Assembly: GCA_963768765.1 (NCBI GenBank)
Contig: CAVYJK010000035.1
Coordinates: 61,847-125,846, forward strand
From: DASWLF01 sp963768765
GTDB lineage: Bacteria; Desulfobacterota; Desulfobaccia; Desulfobaccales; 0-14-0-80-60-11
DNA: 64,000 nt
Direction of reading: 5' to 3'
Of this stretch, positions 40,068 through 48,084 are shown one piece after another. Below the pieces are notes generated by a model that did not search any database, was not told the DNA's origin, and saw only the letters and a list, made by a program, of their open reading frames with translations. Position numbers and translations under genes: made by a program. Within the stretch, counting starts at the first letter, position 1, and each line of letters starts with the position of its first letter.

Positions 40068-40069
40068 CT

Positions 40070-40100
40070 CGAGGGTGGGGAACGCCATCACCCACCCTCG
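40070..40100 (+). terminator. Hairpin after selA
   Basis: CGAGGGTGGG (40070-40079) pairs perfectly with CCCACCCTCG (40091-40100) three bases past the selA stop. No T-run follows, so termination strength is uncertain. Confidence 0.5.
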
Positions 40101-40519
40101 ATCCATGAGTGCACGTCTGCCCCATGCCGCGCCGCAGCCGCCAGGCAAACCACGGCTGACCTGACCTCGGCCCATGAGGCTTGGACCCCTATTTCAAAAA
40201 ATAAAGGCCGGAATCCCCTTCACCAACGGACCCGGATTGGGTGGCGGCCTCAGAGGACCTTGGACCGTCCCCGGTCGTGGGACCCTGCGGCTGCTCAAGC
40301 CGAACCTGCCCTGAAGTCTCGCCTGGATGATCCCTGGTTTTCCCTGAATTTCATGATGGTTGCCCCAGCGGCCGCGCCGTGGGGGGCCTGAAAGCAGTTA
40401 AGATCAAGACTTAGGGCAGATGGGTGGCCTGGTTGAGGCAAGCGTACCGGCCACCCCCTCCCGAACCTTTTTGATGGGGTTTAGCGTTTTTGGCCAGCGA
40501 AAGTGGCGACTTTGGTTGC
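40101..40519. other. Intergenic region between selA and the HU gene
   Basis: About 420 bp in which no protein gene, tRNA or known small RNA is recognised. It has GGCCGGAATCC and CCGGTCGTGGGACC patches able to form weak hairpins. No obvious terminator for the minus-strand HU gene is seen. Confidence 0.5.
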
Positions 40520-40792
40520 CTACTTCACTAAGTCTTTCAGTTGCTTGCCCGGCTTGAACTTGACTACCTTGGTCGCGGGGATCTTTATCGGTGTACCGGT
40601 CTGAGGGTTGCGGCCTTCCCGGGCTTTGCGCTGGGCCACCGCGAAGGTGCCAAAACCTGCCAACGCCAGGCGGCCCTTCTTTTTAAGGGTGGCTGAAATT
40701 ATCCTGATCATGCTGTTAATCGCCTTCTCCGCGTCCACTTTCCTTATTTGGGCCTCTCCCGCCACTTGCGCAATCAATTCTGCCTTGGTCAT
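40520..40792 (-). CDS. hup: HU-family DNA-binding protein
   Basis: 90 residues, the canonical length. It begins MTKAELIAQVAGEAQIRKVD. The DNA-intercalating arm has GRNPQTGTPIKIPATKVVKF and the end KPGKQLKDLVK. HU-type proteins bend and compact DNA. Which paralogue (HU or IHF) is not decided by sequence alone, but the GFGTFAV and RNPQTG pattern fits HU. GAGAGGAT lies upstream of the start. Confidence 0.95.
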   Translation of the reverse strand: MTKAELIAQVAGEAQIRKVDAEKAINSMIRIISATLKKKGRLALAGFGTFAVAQRKAREGRNPQTGTPIKIPATKVVKFKPGKQLKDLVK

Positions 40793-41220
40793 AATCCTCT
40801 CTCCCTTTCTCCTGGTTTGAGGTTAACTCAGCTTCCTCTCCGGCCTTGGCCAACTTTTGGAAAATGGGTGCCCCGCCAACCATCCCCCCTTTAAAATTAT
40901 TTTTTAATACGTAAAACACCTCGGAACGCTCAACCGTACCGGATCACGCCCGTGGTGGCAAGTTACCCCTTGATAGCACAAAATCCCCGGGGATGACAAT
41001 AAAAATTATCGATGTCCTCCTTTATTCATCTAAGTTTTCTTGAGAGAGTTCCGGCCTGGGGAGAAGGAAGCAGGGGAAATTAGGTAAAGTTTTCCCGGCC
41101 CCTGCCATATAAGGCCTTGGAATAACATTAATTCCCATTGGCGGGGGGCGCTGCCCGGGCTGCGGACCTCCTGACTTTAGAAGTCTAAGGGGGTGCAAAA
41201 AAAATTTACCTCAAGGGGGA
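40793..41220. other. Intergenic region between the HU gene and the LptF/LptG-type gene
   Basis: No gene is recognised. On the minus strand TTGTCA, a 17-bp spacer and CTATCA (about 40970-41000) could be a weak HU promoter. The AT-rich patch near 40890-40915 lies in the HU leader. Short open frames here do not look coding. Confidence 0.5.
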
Positions 41221-42366
41221 TCAGCGGCTGACCTGGCGTATCAGGGTCGCGGCCAGACCCCCAAAAACCAGATGGGGGGCGGAGACCGCCAGGAAAACGG
41301 GCCAGCGGCCCGCCTGGCCAAAGGAAGCGCAGAAGCCGTAAAAGAGCCAGTAACCGAACATCAGGCCCAGGCCCACGGCCACCATGGAGGTTATGTGGGT
41401 CTCCTCGTGGCGCAGGGCCAGCCCCAGACCCAGGACCAGGAGGACCAGAGGGGTAAGAGACAGGGAGAGACGGCTGTAGAGCTCCACCCGGTAGGGGGTT
41501 GATTTGTAGCCGTCCCGCTCCAGCCGCCCCACGTAACGGTAGAGTTCCGTCAGGTCCATCTCGGTGACCTTCTTTTCCAGGTCGGCAAAGTCCTCGGGGC
41601 GCTCCGTGAGGACTAAATCCCGCTGCTGGAATTTTTCCCCGGAGGCCACCCCGCCAGCGTCGAAGGTCTGAATCATGCCCCGGGAAAACCGCCAGTGGTC
41701 TCCCTGCCACTGGGCCCGAGCCGCGGCAATGATCTGCACCAGGCGAAACTTGCCGTCGAAAAGATAGATCTTCACCCCTTCCAGGGTCTGGATATCTTTG
41801 CGGAACATGAGAATATTATAGATGGCCTGGTCGCCCTTGTACCAGAAGTGCTCCAGGTTGTGCAAATCTCGGGGCGGCTGCTTCTCCACCTGGGTCTGCC
41901 AGAAAAGGCTCAGCCGCCCCTGACTCCAGGGGATTAGATAGAGATTCAGGGCCAGCAACAGGACGGTCACCGCGCCGGCCAGGGCCAGGAGCGGCCGCGC
42001 CAACCGCAGGATATCGAGGCCGGAGGTGCGGATGGCCATGGTTTCGTGGGACCTGGACATCAGCCCAAAGGTCAGCATGATCCCCAGCAGGACCGCGGCG
42101 GGCAGCACCTGGCCCACGGCAAAAGGCAGCTTGAAGGCGATGTAGCGCCAGATGTCCCAGAAACTCAGGTCGGCCCTGACCAGGCGGTCGATCTTCTCGA
42201 AGAAGTCCACGATGACGAAAAGCGAGACGAAGGTCACCAGGCTCAGGCTGGTGAGCTTGAGATACTCCCGGGCCACATAACCTTCCAATATCCGGGGCCG
42301 CAAGGTGACGCTAACTTCCATTATGGGTTGGATATACCAGAAACCTCGAAAGTTTTCATCTGTCAT
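41221..42366 (-). CDS. lptG: LptF/LptG-family lipopolysaccharide export permease
   Basis: 381 residues; membrane helices at about 38-60, 82-108, 128-148 and, after a long periplasmic beta-jellyroll region, about 298-318, 325-345 and 350-372. The N-terminal motif RPRILEGYVAREYLKLT and the region LPAAVLLGIMLTFGLMSRSH fit YjgP/YjgQ proteins. Together with LptB it would pull LPS out of the inner membrane into the LptC/A bridge. No strong ribosome site precedes the first ATG; an ATG 15 codons in (MEVSVTLRPRILEG) is an alternative start. LptF versus LptG is not decided by sequence; the partner is not in the window. Confidence 0.85.
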   Translation of the reverse strand: MTDENFRGFWYIQPIMEVSVTLRPRILEGYVAREYLKLTSLSLVTFVSLFVIVDFFEKIDRLVRADLSFWDIWRYIAFKLPFAVGQVLPAAVLLGIMLTFGLMSRSHETMAIRTSGLDILRLARPLLALAGAVTVLLLALNLYLIPWSQGRLSLFWQTQVEKQPPRDLHNLEHFWYKGDQAIYNILMFRKDIQTLEGVKIYLFDGKFRLVQIIAAARAQWQGDHWRFSRGMIQTFDAGGVASGEKFQQRDLVLTERPEDFADLEKKVTEMDLTELYRYVGRLERDGYKSTPYRVELYSRLSLSLTPLVLLVLGLGLALRHEETHITSMVAVGLGLMFGYWLFYGFCASFGQAGRWPVFLAVSAPHLVFGGLAATLIRQVSR

Positions 42367-42379
42367 GGTAAAGCTGGGG

Positions 42380-42510
42380 CGAAAGGGGAAAAAGCGAAAA
42401 GGCGAAATGCTGAGGGTAGAAAAAGCTTTTAGTATTGGCTGGCCCTAAAATTAACTACCTCAAATTTTTTCGCTCTTAACCTTTTCCCTTTTCGGCCCTT
42501 TAACCTATTT
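42380..42510. repeat. GCGAAAAGG/CCTTTTCGC imperfect inverted repeat
   Basis: GCGAAAGGGGAAAAAGCGAA on the left faces TCGCTCTTAACCTTTTCCC on the right across the short gap between the divergently transcribed lptG-type and nfo genes. Its promoters must lie within or around it. Confidence 0.45.
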
Positions 42511-42526
42511 CTCCCGAGGCCTGAAG

Positions 42527-43372
42527 ATGCGGCTGGGTTTTCACCTTTCCATCGCCGGGTCTTTGCTGCGGGCCCTGGAACAGGCCCGGGTCCTGGGCTG
42601 TGAAGCGCTCCAGATCTTCATCCAGAACCCCCGGTCCTGGAAATGGCGCGAGCTTGCCCCCGGGGCCATCCGGCAGTTCAGCGCCGCCCGGCGCAACTCC
42701 GGCCTGGGGCCCCTGGTGGTGCATCTCAGCTATCTCCCCAATCTGGCCGCGGCCGATCCTGACCTATACGGGCTCTCCACCGCCAGGTTGTGCCGGGAAC
42801 TGGCCCTGGCCCGGGACCTGGAGGCCGATTACCTGGCCGTCCACCCCGGACACGGGGCTCTGTCGCCCGCCAGTTTGACACGGATAGCCCGGGCCCTGGC
42901 CCGGGCCGTCTCCCAGGTCCCGCCGCCCCCCCTGGTGCTCCTGGAAAACACCGCGGGGCAGGGCCGGGAACTGGGCTGGCGCCTGACCCAGCTCGGAGAG
43001 ATTATGGCCCTGAGCGCCGTCCCCCTGGGATTGTGTCTGGACACCTCCCACGCTTTTGCCGCGGGCTACGATCTCACCGCCGCGGACGGCGTCTCCCGCC
43101 TCCTGGCCGAAATCGCCGGGGGTCCGGGCCTTACCCGCCTGAAGATCCTGCATCTCAATGATTCCAAGGCCCCCCTAAATTCCCGGCGGGACCGCCACAT
43201 GCATCTGGGGCAGGGAAACATCGGCCTCGCTGGCCTCAAGCAGTTCTTCTCCCACCCCTGGCTCTCCTTGGAGGCCGCCATCATGGAGACGCCCCGGCGG
43301 CATATGGTGGATGAGTGGCTGAACCTCTTGGCCGCCCGGACTCTAATGTCCGGCTTGCCTTTGTTGAGATAA
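42527..43372 (+). CDS. nfo: Endonuclease IV (AP endonuclease)
   Basis: 281 residues, a TIM-barrel enzyme that cuts 5' to abasic sites in base-excision repair. The zinc ligands appear in order: His in VVHLSYLPNLA, His in AVHPGHG, Glu in VLLENTAGQG, Asp and His in LCLDTSHAFAAG, His in LHLNDSKAPL, Asp and His in RRDRHMHLGQGNIG, and Glu in AIMETPRR. The start has GAGG seven bases upstream. It is transcribed divergently from the lptG-type gene. Confidence 0.95.
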   Translation: MRLGFHLSIAGSLLRALEQARVLGCEALQIFIQNPRSWKWRELAPGAIRQFSAARRNSGLGPLVVHLSYLPNLAAADPDLYGLSTARLCRELALARDLEADYLAVHPGHGALSPASLTRIARALARAVSQVPPPPLVLLENTAGQGRELGWRLTQLGEIMALSAVPLGLCLDTSHAFAAGYDLTAADGVSRLLAEIAGGPGLTRLKILHLNDSKAPLNSRRDRHMHLGQGNIGLAGLKQFFSHPWLSLEAAIMETPRRHMVDEWLNLLAARTLMSGLPLLR

Positions 43373-43550
43373 TTATCGGGCCTTGACCAAAGTCTACCGG
43401 AGTGGGTTTATGCCACGTGGACGGATTTTGCAGGGTGAAAGGTTTCCGGGGCGCGGGAGCCGGTCTCCTTCCAGGCCTTGCCAGGCTTCCGGAGAAGATA
43501 AGTATAATGCATTATGACAAGGTTTCACTCTAAGACCCAGGAGAGGAACA

Positions 43551-43715
43551 ATGCCGACTTACGAGTACCTGTGTGAGAAATGCGGGGAGGCCTTCAGCCG
43601 CATCATGAGCATGCGGGAGTACGAAACCGGCAAGGTCACTTGCCCCAAGTGCAATTCCCCGAAAGTCAAGCAGCAACTGAGCGAATTCATTGCGAAGACT
43701 TCTCGCAAAACCTAG
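43551..43715 (+). CDS. FmdB-type small zinc-ribbon protein
   Basis: 54 residues starting MPTYEYLCEKCGEAF with a second pair in TCPKCNSPKVKQQL. The two CxxC motifs form a zinc ribbon typical of FmdB-family putative regulators. The start has CAGGAGAGG seven bases upstream. A TATAAT (43503-43508) lies about 45 bp before the ATG. Function in this family is largely unknown. Confidence 0.85.
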   Translation: MPTYEYLCEKCGEAFSRIMSMREYETGKVTCPKCNSPKVKQQLSEFIAKTSRKT

Positions 43716-43845
43716 CCTTCTGTTGGCATTCAGCCTCATTAAACGGGCGCGCCCCGGGCGCGCCCCCCACCCCCTGCCCTTCCATCTCTTTAGCCAAAGA
43801 TAGTGTTGCGTCCCAGAAATACCTTGCATAAATGATTCGTCTTTT

Positions 43846-43953
43846 TCCCTCCCCCTTGAGGAGGGAGGGTCAGGGTGGGGGTAGCAAATATTCTTTTTAA
43901 TACTAGCCTCTCATCACCCTCCCCCCAACCCCCTCCCCTCAAGGGAGGGGGAG
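43846..43953. repeat. CCCTCCCCCTTGAGG repeat, copy 2
   Basis: The left arm CCCTCCCCCTTGAGGAGGGA plus GGGTCAGGGTGGGGGT faces the right arm ACCCTCCCCCCAACCCCCT plus CCCCTCAAGGGAGGGGGAG across a 29-bp AT-rich middle. Related to 12898-12983. Confidence 0.8.
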
Positions 43954-44030
43954 TTTAGCCCTGAAAACTTCGTTAAGGTATTGCTGGGACAGCACGCTGC
44001 AGGCTGTTGAAAAACTGCCTAAATCGCGAT

Positions 44031-44100
44031 TCGTCATGCTGAGCGCAGCTAATAATCTATTATTTCCAGTAGGTTGAGATTATTCGCTGCGCTCATGACA
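44031..44100. repeat. TCATGCTGAGCGCAGC inverted repeat
   Basis: Left arm GTCATGCTGAGCGCAGCTAA TAATCT and right arm GAGATTATTCGCTGCGCTC ATGAC are imperfect reverse complements around a 20-bp centre, giving a 25-bp stem. Downstream of comEC on the minus strand it could act as a terminator, but no T-run follows. Confidence 0.65.
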
Positions 44101-44144
44101 TTTCATGACACAGTCGGGGTTGTGAAATGGCCCGTATTTTTCGG

Positions 44145-46470
44145 TCACCACTGTCGCACCGCCGTTTCGGTGGCGGAAAGATAAACGCCCACTGCGCCTT
44201 TACGGGTGAAGTAACAAGAGATTCCCTCGGTCCGGCCCGGGGCGCGGTCCAGGGAGCCGCCGTAGAGCACCAGGCGTCCGGGTTGGAGATTCTCCAGCAA
44301 GGCCTGGCCCTCCGGGCCGCCCACCGTTAGGGCCGGTAGGATCAGCAGGTCCGGGGATGACGGTGCGGCCGCCAGGTCTTGGGGGCCAAGCCTGCGTACC
44401 GGGGGGACGATGAGGGCCCGGCGTCCCTCCCAGGCAAGCTGCAAGGCCATGCCGGTTTCCTGCCCCAGCTTCAGAAAAGTCAAACTCACACTCCCCAGGC
44501 GGTCCGGCGGCCGGCGTTCCAGCCAGCGGGGCGCCCGCCCCCGATCTCCCAGGTAGTTCCACAGGTCCCAGTAAGCGGGCCCCTGCCGGCCCCGGCCCCC
44601 GAACCAGAAGCCCCCCACTTCAAACTGGCGGGCCAGGGTGAGCAGCTCCCCGGCGTTGTCCTGGCTCAGGGTCAGGGCGACCACCAGGTCCAGGCGTCGG
44701 AACTGCCGCCAGTGGCAGTATCCGGGGAGCGGCCCCAGGCCTTCGCTTGCTCTCCCGGACCAGGCAGGCGCCCGGGCCGAAAATACCAGGCGCCGGCCTT
44801 CGGGGCTCACCGCCACCCCGTCCAGGCCGCGGCTGTCCAGGCAGGTCACTTCCAGGCACCGGTGGTCCCGAGTTAGGGGCCAGGCCACGGACCCCGCCAG
44901 GAAGATGCCGGCCAGGGCCACCCCGGACCAAGTCAGGTAGCTGCGTCGCGGCGCAAATAACAGCGCCAGGATAAGGTAGTAGGCCACGATCTGGGGCCAG
45001 GAAGGAATGGGCATGATGATGGCGCTGCCCGGCAGCCCGGCCCCCAGGGCCACGACCTGATACCCCAGCCACAGGGGCCACTGGCCCAGGGCCAGGAAGA
45101 ACTGGGCCAGGGGCGTCAAGGAGAGGGACTGGGCCAGCACCGCGGCCTCCCCCAGGGGCAGGGCCAGAACCAGCACCAGGGGGATGGCCACCAGGTTCAC
45201 CAGGATCCCCAGGAGGGACACCACCTGGAAGTAGGCCGCCACCAGGGGGGCGGTGGCCGCCGTGGCCACCGCCGAGACCGCCAGCCACTCCTTGCCCCGG
45301 AAAACGATGCGGGCCCAGAGGCTCGGAGCGCGGTCCGCGTCCTTCCCGAGACGCTCCCCACACCAACCGGGGCACCAGGTAGATGAGGGCCGCCACCGCC
45401 ACGAAGGAGAGCTGGAAGGAGATGGCAAAGAGGCGCAAGGGCGTGAGCGCCAGGATGACCACGGCGGCCAGGGCCAGGGCGCTCCACACCTCCCGGGGCC
45501 TTCCTAGAAAGACCAGCAGCAGGTAGGCCAGGACCATGACTTCGGCCCGCTGGGTGGAGGGCGAGCCCCCGGCCACCCAGGCGTAGGCCACCACCGGAAA
45601 GACGGAGATCAGGGTGGCGACCTTCACCACGTTGATCCGGAGGAGCAGCCAGGGGAAGCGCCGCAGCAGCCAGAAGCTGAGGAAATAGGTCACCGCGGCC
45701 ACCATCCCCAGGTGCAGGCCGTTGATGACCAGCAGGTGGCTGGTGCCGGTGCGGGCGAACTCGAGGCGCATCTCCGGGGTGATCTCCCCCTGGTCCCCCA
45801 GGAGCATGGCCAGATAAACGGCCCGGACGGCAGGGTTCAGGTCCCTTAAGAGCTGGCGGATGCCGCCCCGCAGCTTCTCCCCCAGGGGATAGCCTTCGGT
45901 GGCAGCCAGGAACACCAGGTGGCCCCGGTCCTGGAGGCGAATTTCCCGGAAGATCCCGTCCGCAGCCAGGTACCGGGGCCGGTCAAAGGTACCGGGGTTC
46001 TTCCAGGCCCGGGGGGTGCGGAGGCGCCCCTTGACCGCCAGTTCGGTCCCCACCGGCGGCGGCGACAGCGCCGGGCCGCTAACCAGGAGATTGCCGGTGG
46101 CGGGCCGCCAGCCCTGGGGACTCCGCCAGGCCTCCGGGGCCAGGAACAGTTGCACCCCTTGGGCGCCCATCCTGCTAGGACGATGCAGGCGGCCCAGGAG
46201 GGTCACCTCTCCTTCCTGGGGCAGTCGGGCCAGGTGATGCGGGGGAAAGTCCGGCTGCAAGGCCTGCTGACAGAGCGCCACGCCCACCAGCCAGAAAAAA
46301 ACCAGGGGCGCCACCCGGGCCGGGCGCCGGGCCCACCAGATGAGGACCAGGGCGGCCCAGAGCAAAACCAGGCCCGCGGCCAGCCATCCCTCCGGCAGGT
46401 GGAGGCCCCAGGCCGAAGAGGCAATCCCCGCCATCAGGGCCAAAGCCACCGGCACCAGGGGCCGGGCCAC
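44145..46470 (-). CDS. comEC: ComEC/Rec2-type DNA uptake channel (frameshifted)
   Basis: The gene reads in one frame from its start to about 45356, then in another to the end; one extra base in TTGGTGTGGGGAGCGTC splits it. The first part has N-terminal membrane helices, an OB-like soluble domain (ALSPPPVGTELAVKGRLRTP, KNPGTFDRPRYLAADGIF) and the competence-domain motif GTSHLLVINGLHLGMVAAV. The second part adds helices and a C-terminal domain where a beta-lactamase-like fold is expected, but the HxHxDH metal motif is absent (LTLSQDNAGELLTLARQFEV stands there). ComEC moves single-stranded DNA across the inner membrane. The GTG at 46470 is preferred as start; an ATG at 46521 would add residues encoded by a repeat. 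Confidence 0.85.
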
Positions 46471-46479
46471 CGGGCTTGG

Positions 46480-46521
46480 AAGGCGGTTTTCGGTTTCCGG
46501 TTTGCGGTTTTCGGTTTCCAA
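46480..46521. repeat. CGGTTTTCGG repeat arm at the 5' end of comEC
   Basis: GGCGGTTTTCGGTTTCCGGT and further units resemble one arm of the hairpin at 21749-21866. The longest comEC frame would translate it as METENRKPETENR, which argues against that start. Confidence 0.65.
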
Positions 46522-46883
46522 CTCTTCAGCTTAGAAATCGCAGGCGCAAGGTTACAGGAACAAGGAGTTAATAATTGCCTAAGGGCCTAATTAATTTCCG
46601 ATATTATAATGAGTTAACCATTTTGACAAATTAACTTTGGTGAATCTTGGAATTTTTGTGCGGCAAAGATAAGCCGCCCATATTAAAGAGAAGGGCTGAA
46701 AGTTGCAGTGATTTTCTTCGAGACGCCAGCTAATGAACTTAACCTGGATTTTTGCCTTGGGGACCTGACGCGGCAAAATTGGATGCACGTCAAGGATAAG
46801 AAGCGGGATCTTGTTAGGCGCGCTCAAGTTGCAGCCAAATTCTTGCTTGACAAATCGCTTAAAATACCTAATAAAAATGTAAT
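46522..46883. other. AT-rich intergenic region between comEC and the lytic transglycosylase
   Basis: No convincing gene. A 78-codon minus-strand frame (46591-46827) lacks a ribosome site and family resemblance. The composition is clearly lower in GC than the flanks. The right end holds the promoter of the next gene. Confidence 0.5.
46847..46874 (+). promoter_or_regulatory. Candidate promoter giving a very short leader
   Basis: TTGACA (46847-46852), a 16-bp spacer and TAATAA (46869-46874). Transcription would begin at about 46881, only a few bases before the ATG at 46884, and no Shine-Dalgarno sequence is visible, so the mRNA may be leaderless. Confidence 0.5.
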
Positions 46884-47738
46884 ATGAGGATAATTATAGT
46901 TATCCTGGCGGCAGTGTTATCCCTGTCCGGCCTGGCGGCAAGGGTCGGGGCCGCGCCCAAGGCGGCCGCCGACGGCTCCCTGGTCCTGGAAGGCGACAAG
47001 AACTCCCGCAAAGCGAAAGGCTCCGAAGACACCCTATACGAACTGCTGGGCCAGGAAGTCCAGGTTTTTATCTTTAACAGCAAAACCCGGGTCTTCCCCA
47101 CGGCTTACCTGAAATCCAGCTATTATAGCTCCGGCCCCTCTACCTGGCAGATGCGCTACAGCAATCCCCGGGTGGAGGCCCTGATCAACAAATATGGCAA
47201 CTTCTACGGGGTGGACCCTGCCCTGGTGCGGGCCGTGATGCGCCATGAATCGGGCTTCAATCCCGGGGCCGTCTCTCCCAAGGGCGCCCAGGGCCTGATG
47301 CAGCTCATGCCCGGCACCGCCGCCCTCATGGGGGTGAACAACCCCTTCGATCCGGAGCAGAACGTGGCCGGCGGCGTGGGTTACCTGCGCCGCTGCCTGG
47401 ACCGGTTCGGCCACAACGTCCCCCTGGCGGTGGCCGCCTATAACGCCGGGCCCGAAAGGGTGGCCAACTGCGGCACCGTCCCTCCCATTCCCGAAACCCA
47501 GCTTTTCGTCCACAACGTCATGGGGACTTATGCCGGCCCCGGGAAGATGGCACCGACCCCCGGGGCCAAAGGCAAACCCGCACCTGCCGGCAAAGACCCC
47601 TTGAAGGGCAAGAGCCTGAAGAAGGCGTCCGGCCAGGTGGACCAAGACCAAGCCAAGGACAAACCCCGCCGCCCCAAGGCCAAGATTATCGAAGTCAAGT
47701 CATTCAAGCATAAGGCCGCTGAAACCCGCCCGGATTGA
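46884..47738 (+). CDS. Lytic transglycosylase, SLT (Slt70-like) domain
   Basis: 284 residues. A signal peptide (about 1-23, MRIIIVILAAVLSLSGLAAR) directs it to the periplasm. The catalytic domain (about 90-210) has the catalytic Glu in RAVMRHESGFNPGAVS, the supporting GAQGLMQLMPGTA and AVAAYNAGPERV. It cleaves the MurNAc-GlcNAc bond to 1,6-anhydro muropeptides. A Lys/Pro-rich basic tail (about 215-284) resembles linkers that bind the wall or LPS. It does not match MltC or MltD layouts closely. Confidence 0.9.
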   Translation: MRIIIVILAAVLSLSGLAARVGAAPKAAADGSLVLEGDKNSRKAKGSEDTLYELLGQEVQVFIFNSKTRVFPTAYLKSSYYSSGPSTWQMRYSNPRVEALINKYGNFYGVDPALVRAVMRHESGFNPGAVSPKGAQGLMQLMPGTAALMGVNNPFDPEQNVAGGVGYLRRCLDRFGHNVPLAVAAYNAGPERVANCGTVPPIPETQLFVHNVMGTYAGPGKMAPTPGAKGKPAPAGKDPLKGKSLKKASGQVDQDQAKDKPRRPKAKIIEVKSFKHKAAETRPD

Positions 47739-47918
47739 GCTCTAGGGAAGTTGATTTGCACGAGGGGTCAGGGGCCCACAGGCGAGACGCCTGTGCCACC
47801 AGCCCCTGCCCCCTCCCTCAAACTCCCGCCCCCCACCCCTTAAGCTAAACGATACTTAGGGTACGCCCTGAGCAGCCTATCTCTATCCAAGACGCGACCT
47901 GGGCAGCTTAATCTGCCG

Positions 47919-47976
47919 GTAGGACAGGTCTCCGTCCCTACTCCGCCAGGGGGCGCACACGTGGGTGCGCTTCTAC
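47919..47976. repeat. GTAGGACAGG-type palindromic repeat
   Basis: Starts GGTAGGACAGGTCTCCGTCC and ends GTGGGTGCGCTTCTAC, with GGGCGCACAC/GTGGGTGCGC arms, a degenerate relative of 5293-5351. Confidence 0.6.
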
Positions 47977-48004
47977 CTGGAAAAACCACCAGGTGGAAAT
48001 GATC

Positions 48005-48033
48005 GTAGGGGCGGGTTTAAAACCCGCCCCTAC
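48005..48033. repeat. Near-perfect GTAGGGGCGGG palindrome
   Basis: GTAGGGGCGGGTTT then AAAACCCGCCCCTAC: a 14-bp stem with almost no loop. It lies between convergent genes and could terminate from both sides. Confidence 0.7.
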
Positions 48034-48084
48034 ATCGGTTCTCGCCAACTTAAGCCAAGTTAATTGCTTATAACCGAAAGCTGC

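Larger units (their letters stand above)
43716..44144. other. Repeat-filled gap between the FmdB-type gene and comEC
   Basis: No gene. It holds a GC-rich hairpin after the FmdB-type gene (GGGCGCGCCCCGGGCGCGCC, 43744-43766), the CCCTCCCCCTTGAGG repeat (43846-43953) and an inverted repeat (44031-44100). Confidence 0.7.
47739..48084. other. Repeat-bearing gap between the lytic transglycosylase and the MscS-type gene
   Basis: No gene is seen. It contains GTAGGGGCG-type repeats at 47919-47976 and 48005-48033, and a GGGGTCAGGGGCCC motif near 47764 resembling the GGTCAGGGG family. The two genes point towards each other. Confidence 0.65.

Noticed and set aside
40104..40519. A small structured RNA (SRP RNA, 6S or tmRNA) between selA and the HU gene
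   Set aside because: None of the conserved cores of these RNAs is visible.
46591..46827. A 78-codon minus-strand open frame
   Set aside because: No ribosome site, no family resemblance and composition like the surrounding non-coding DNA.
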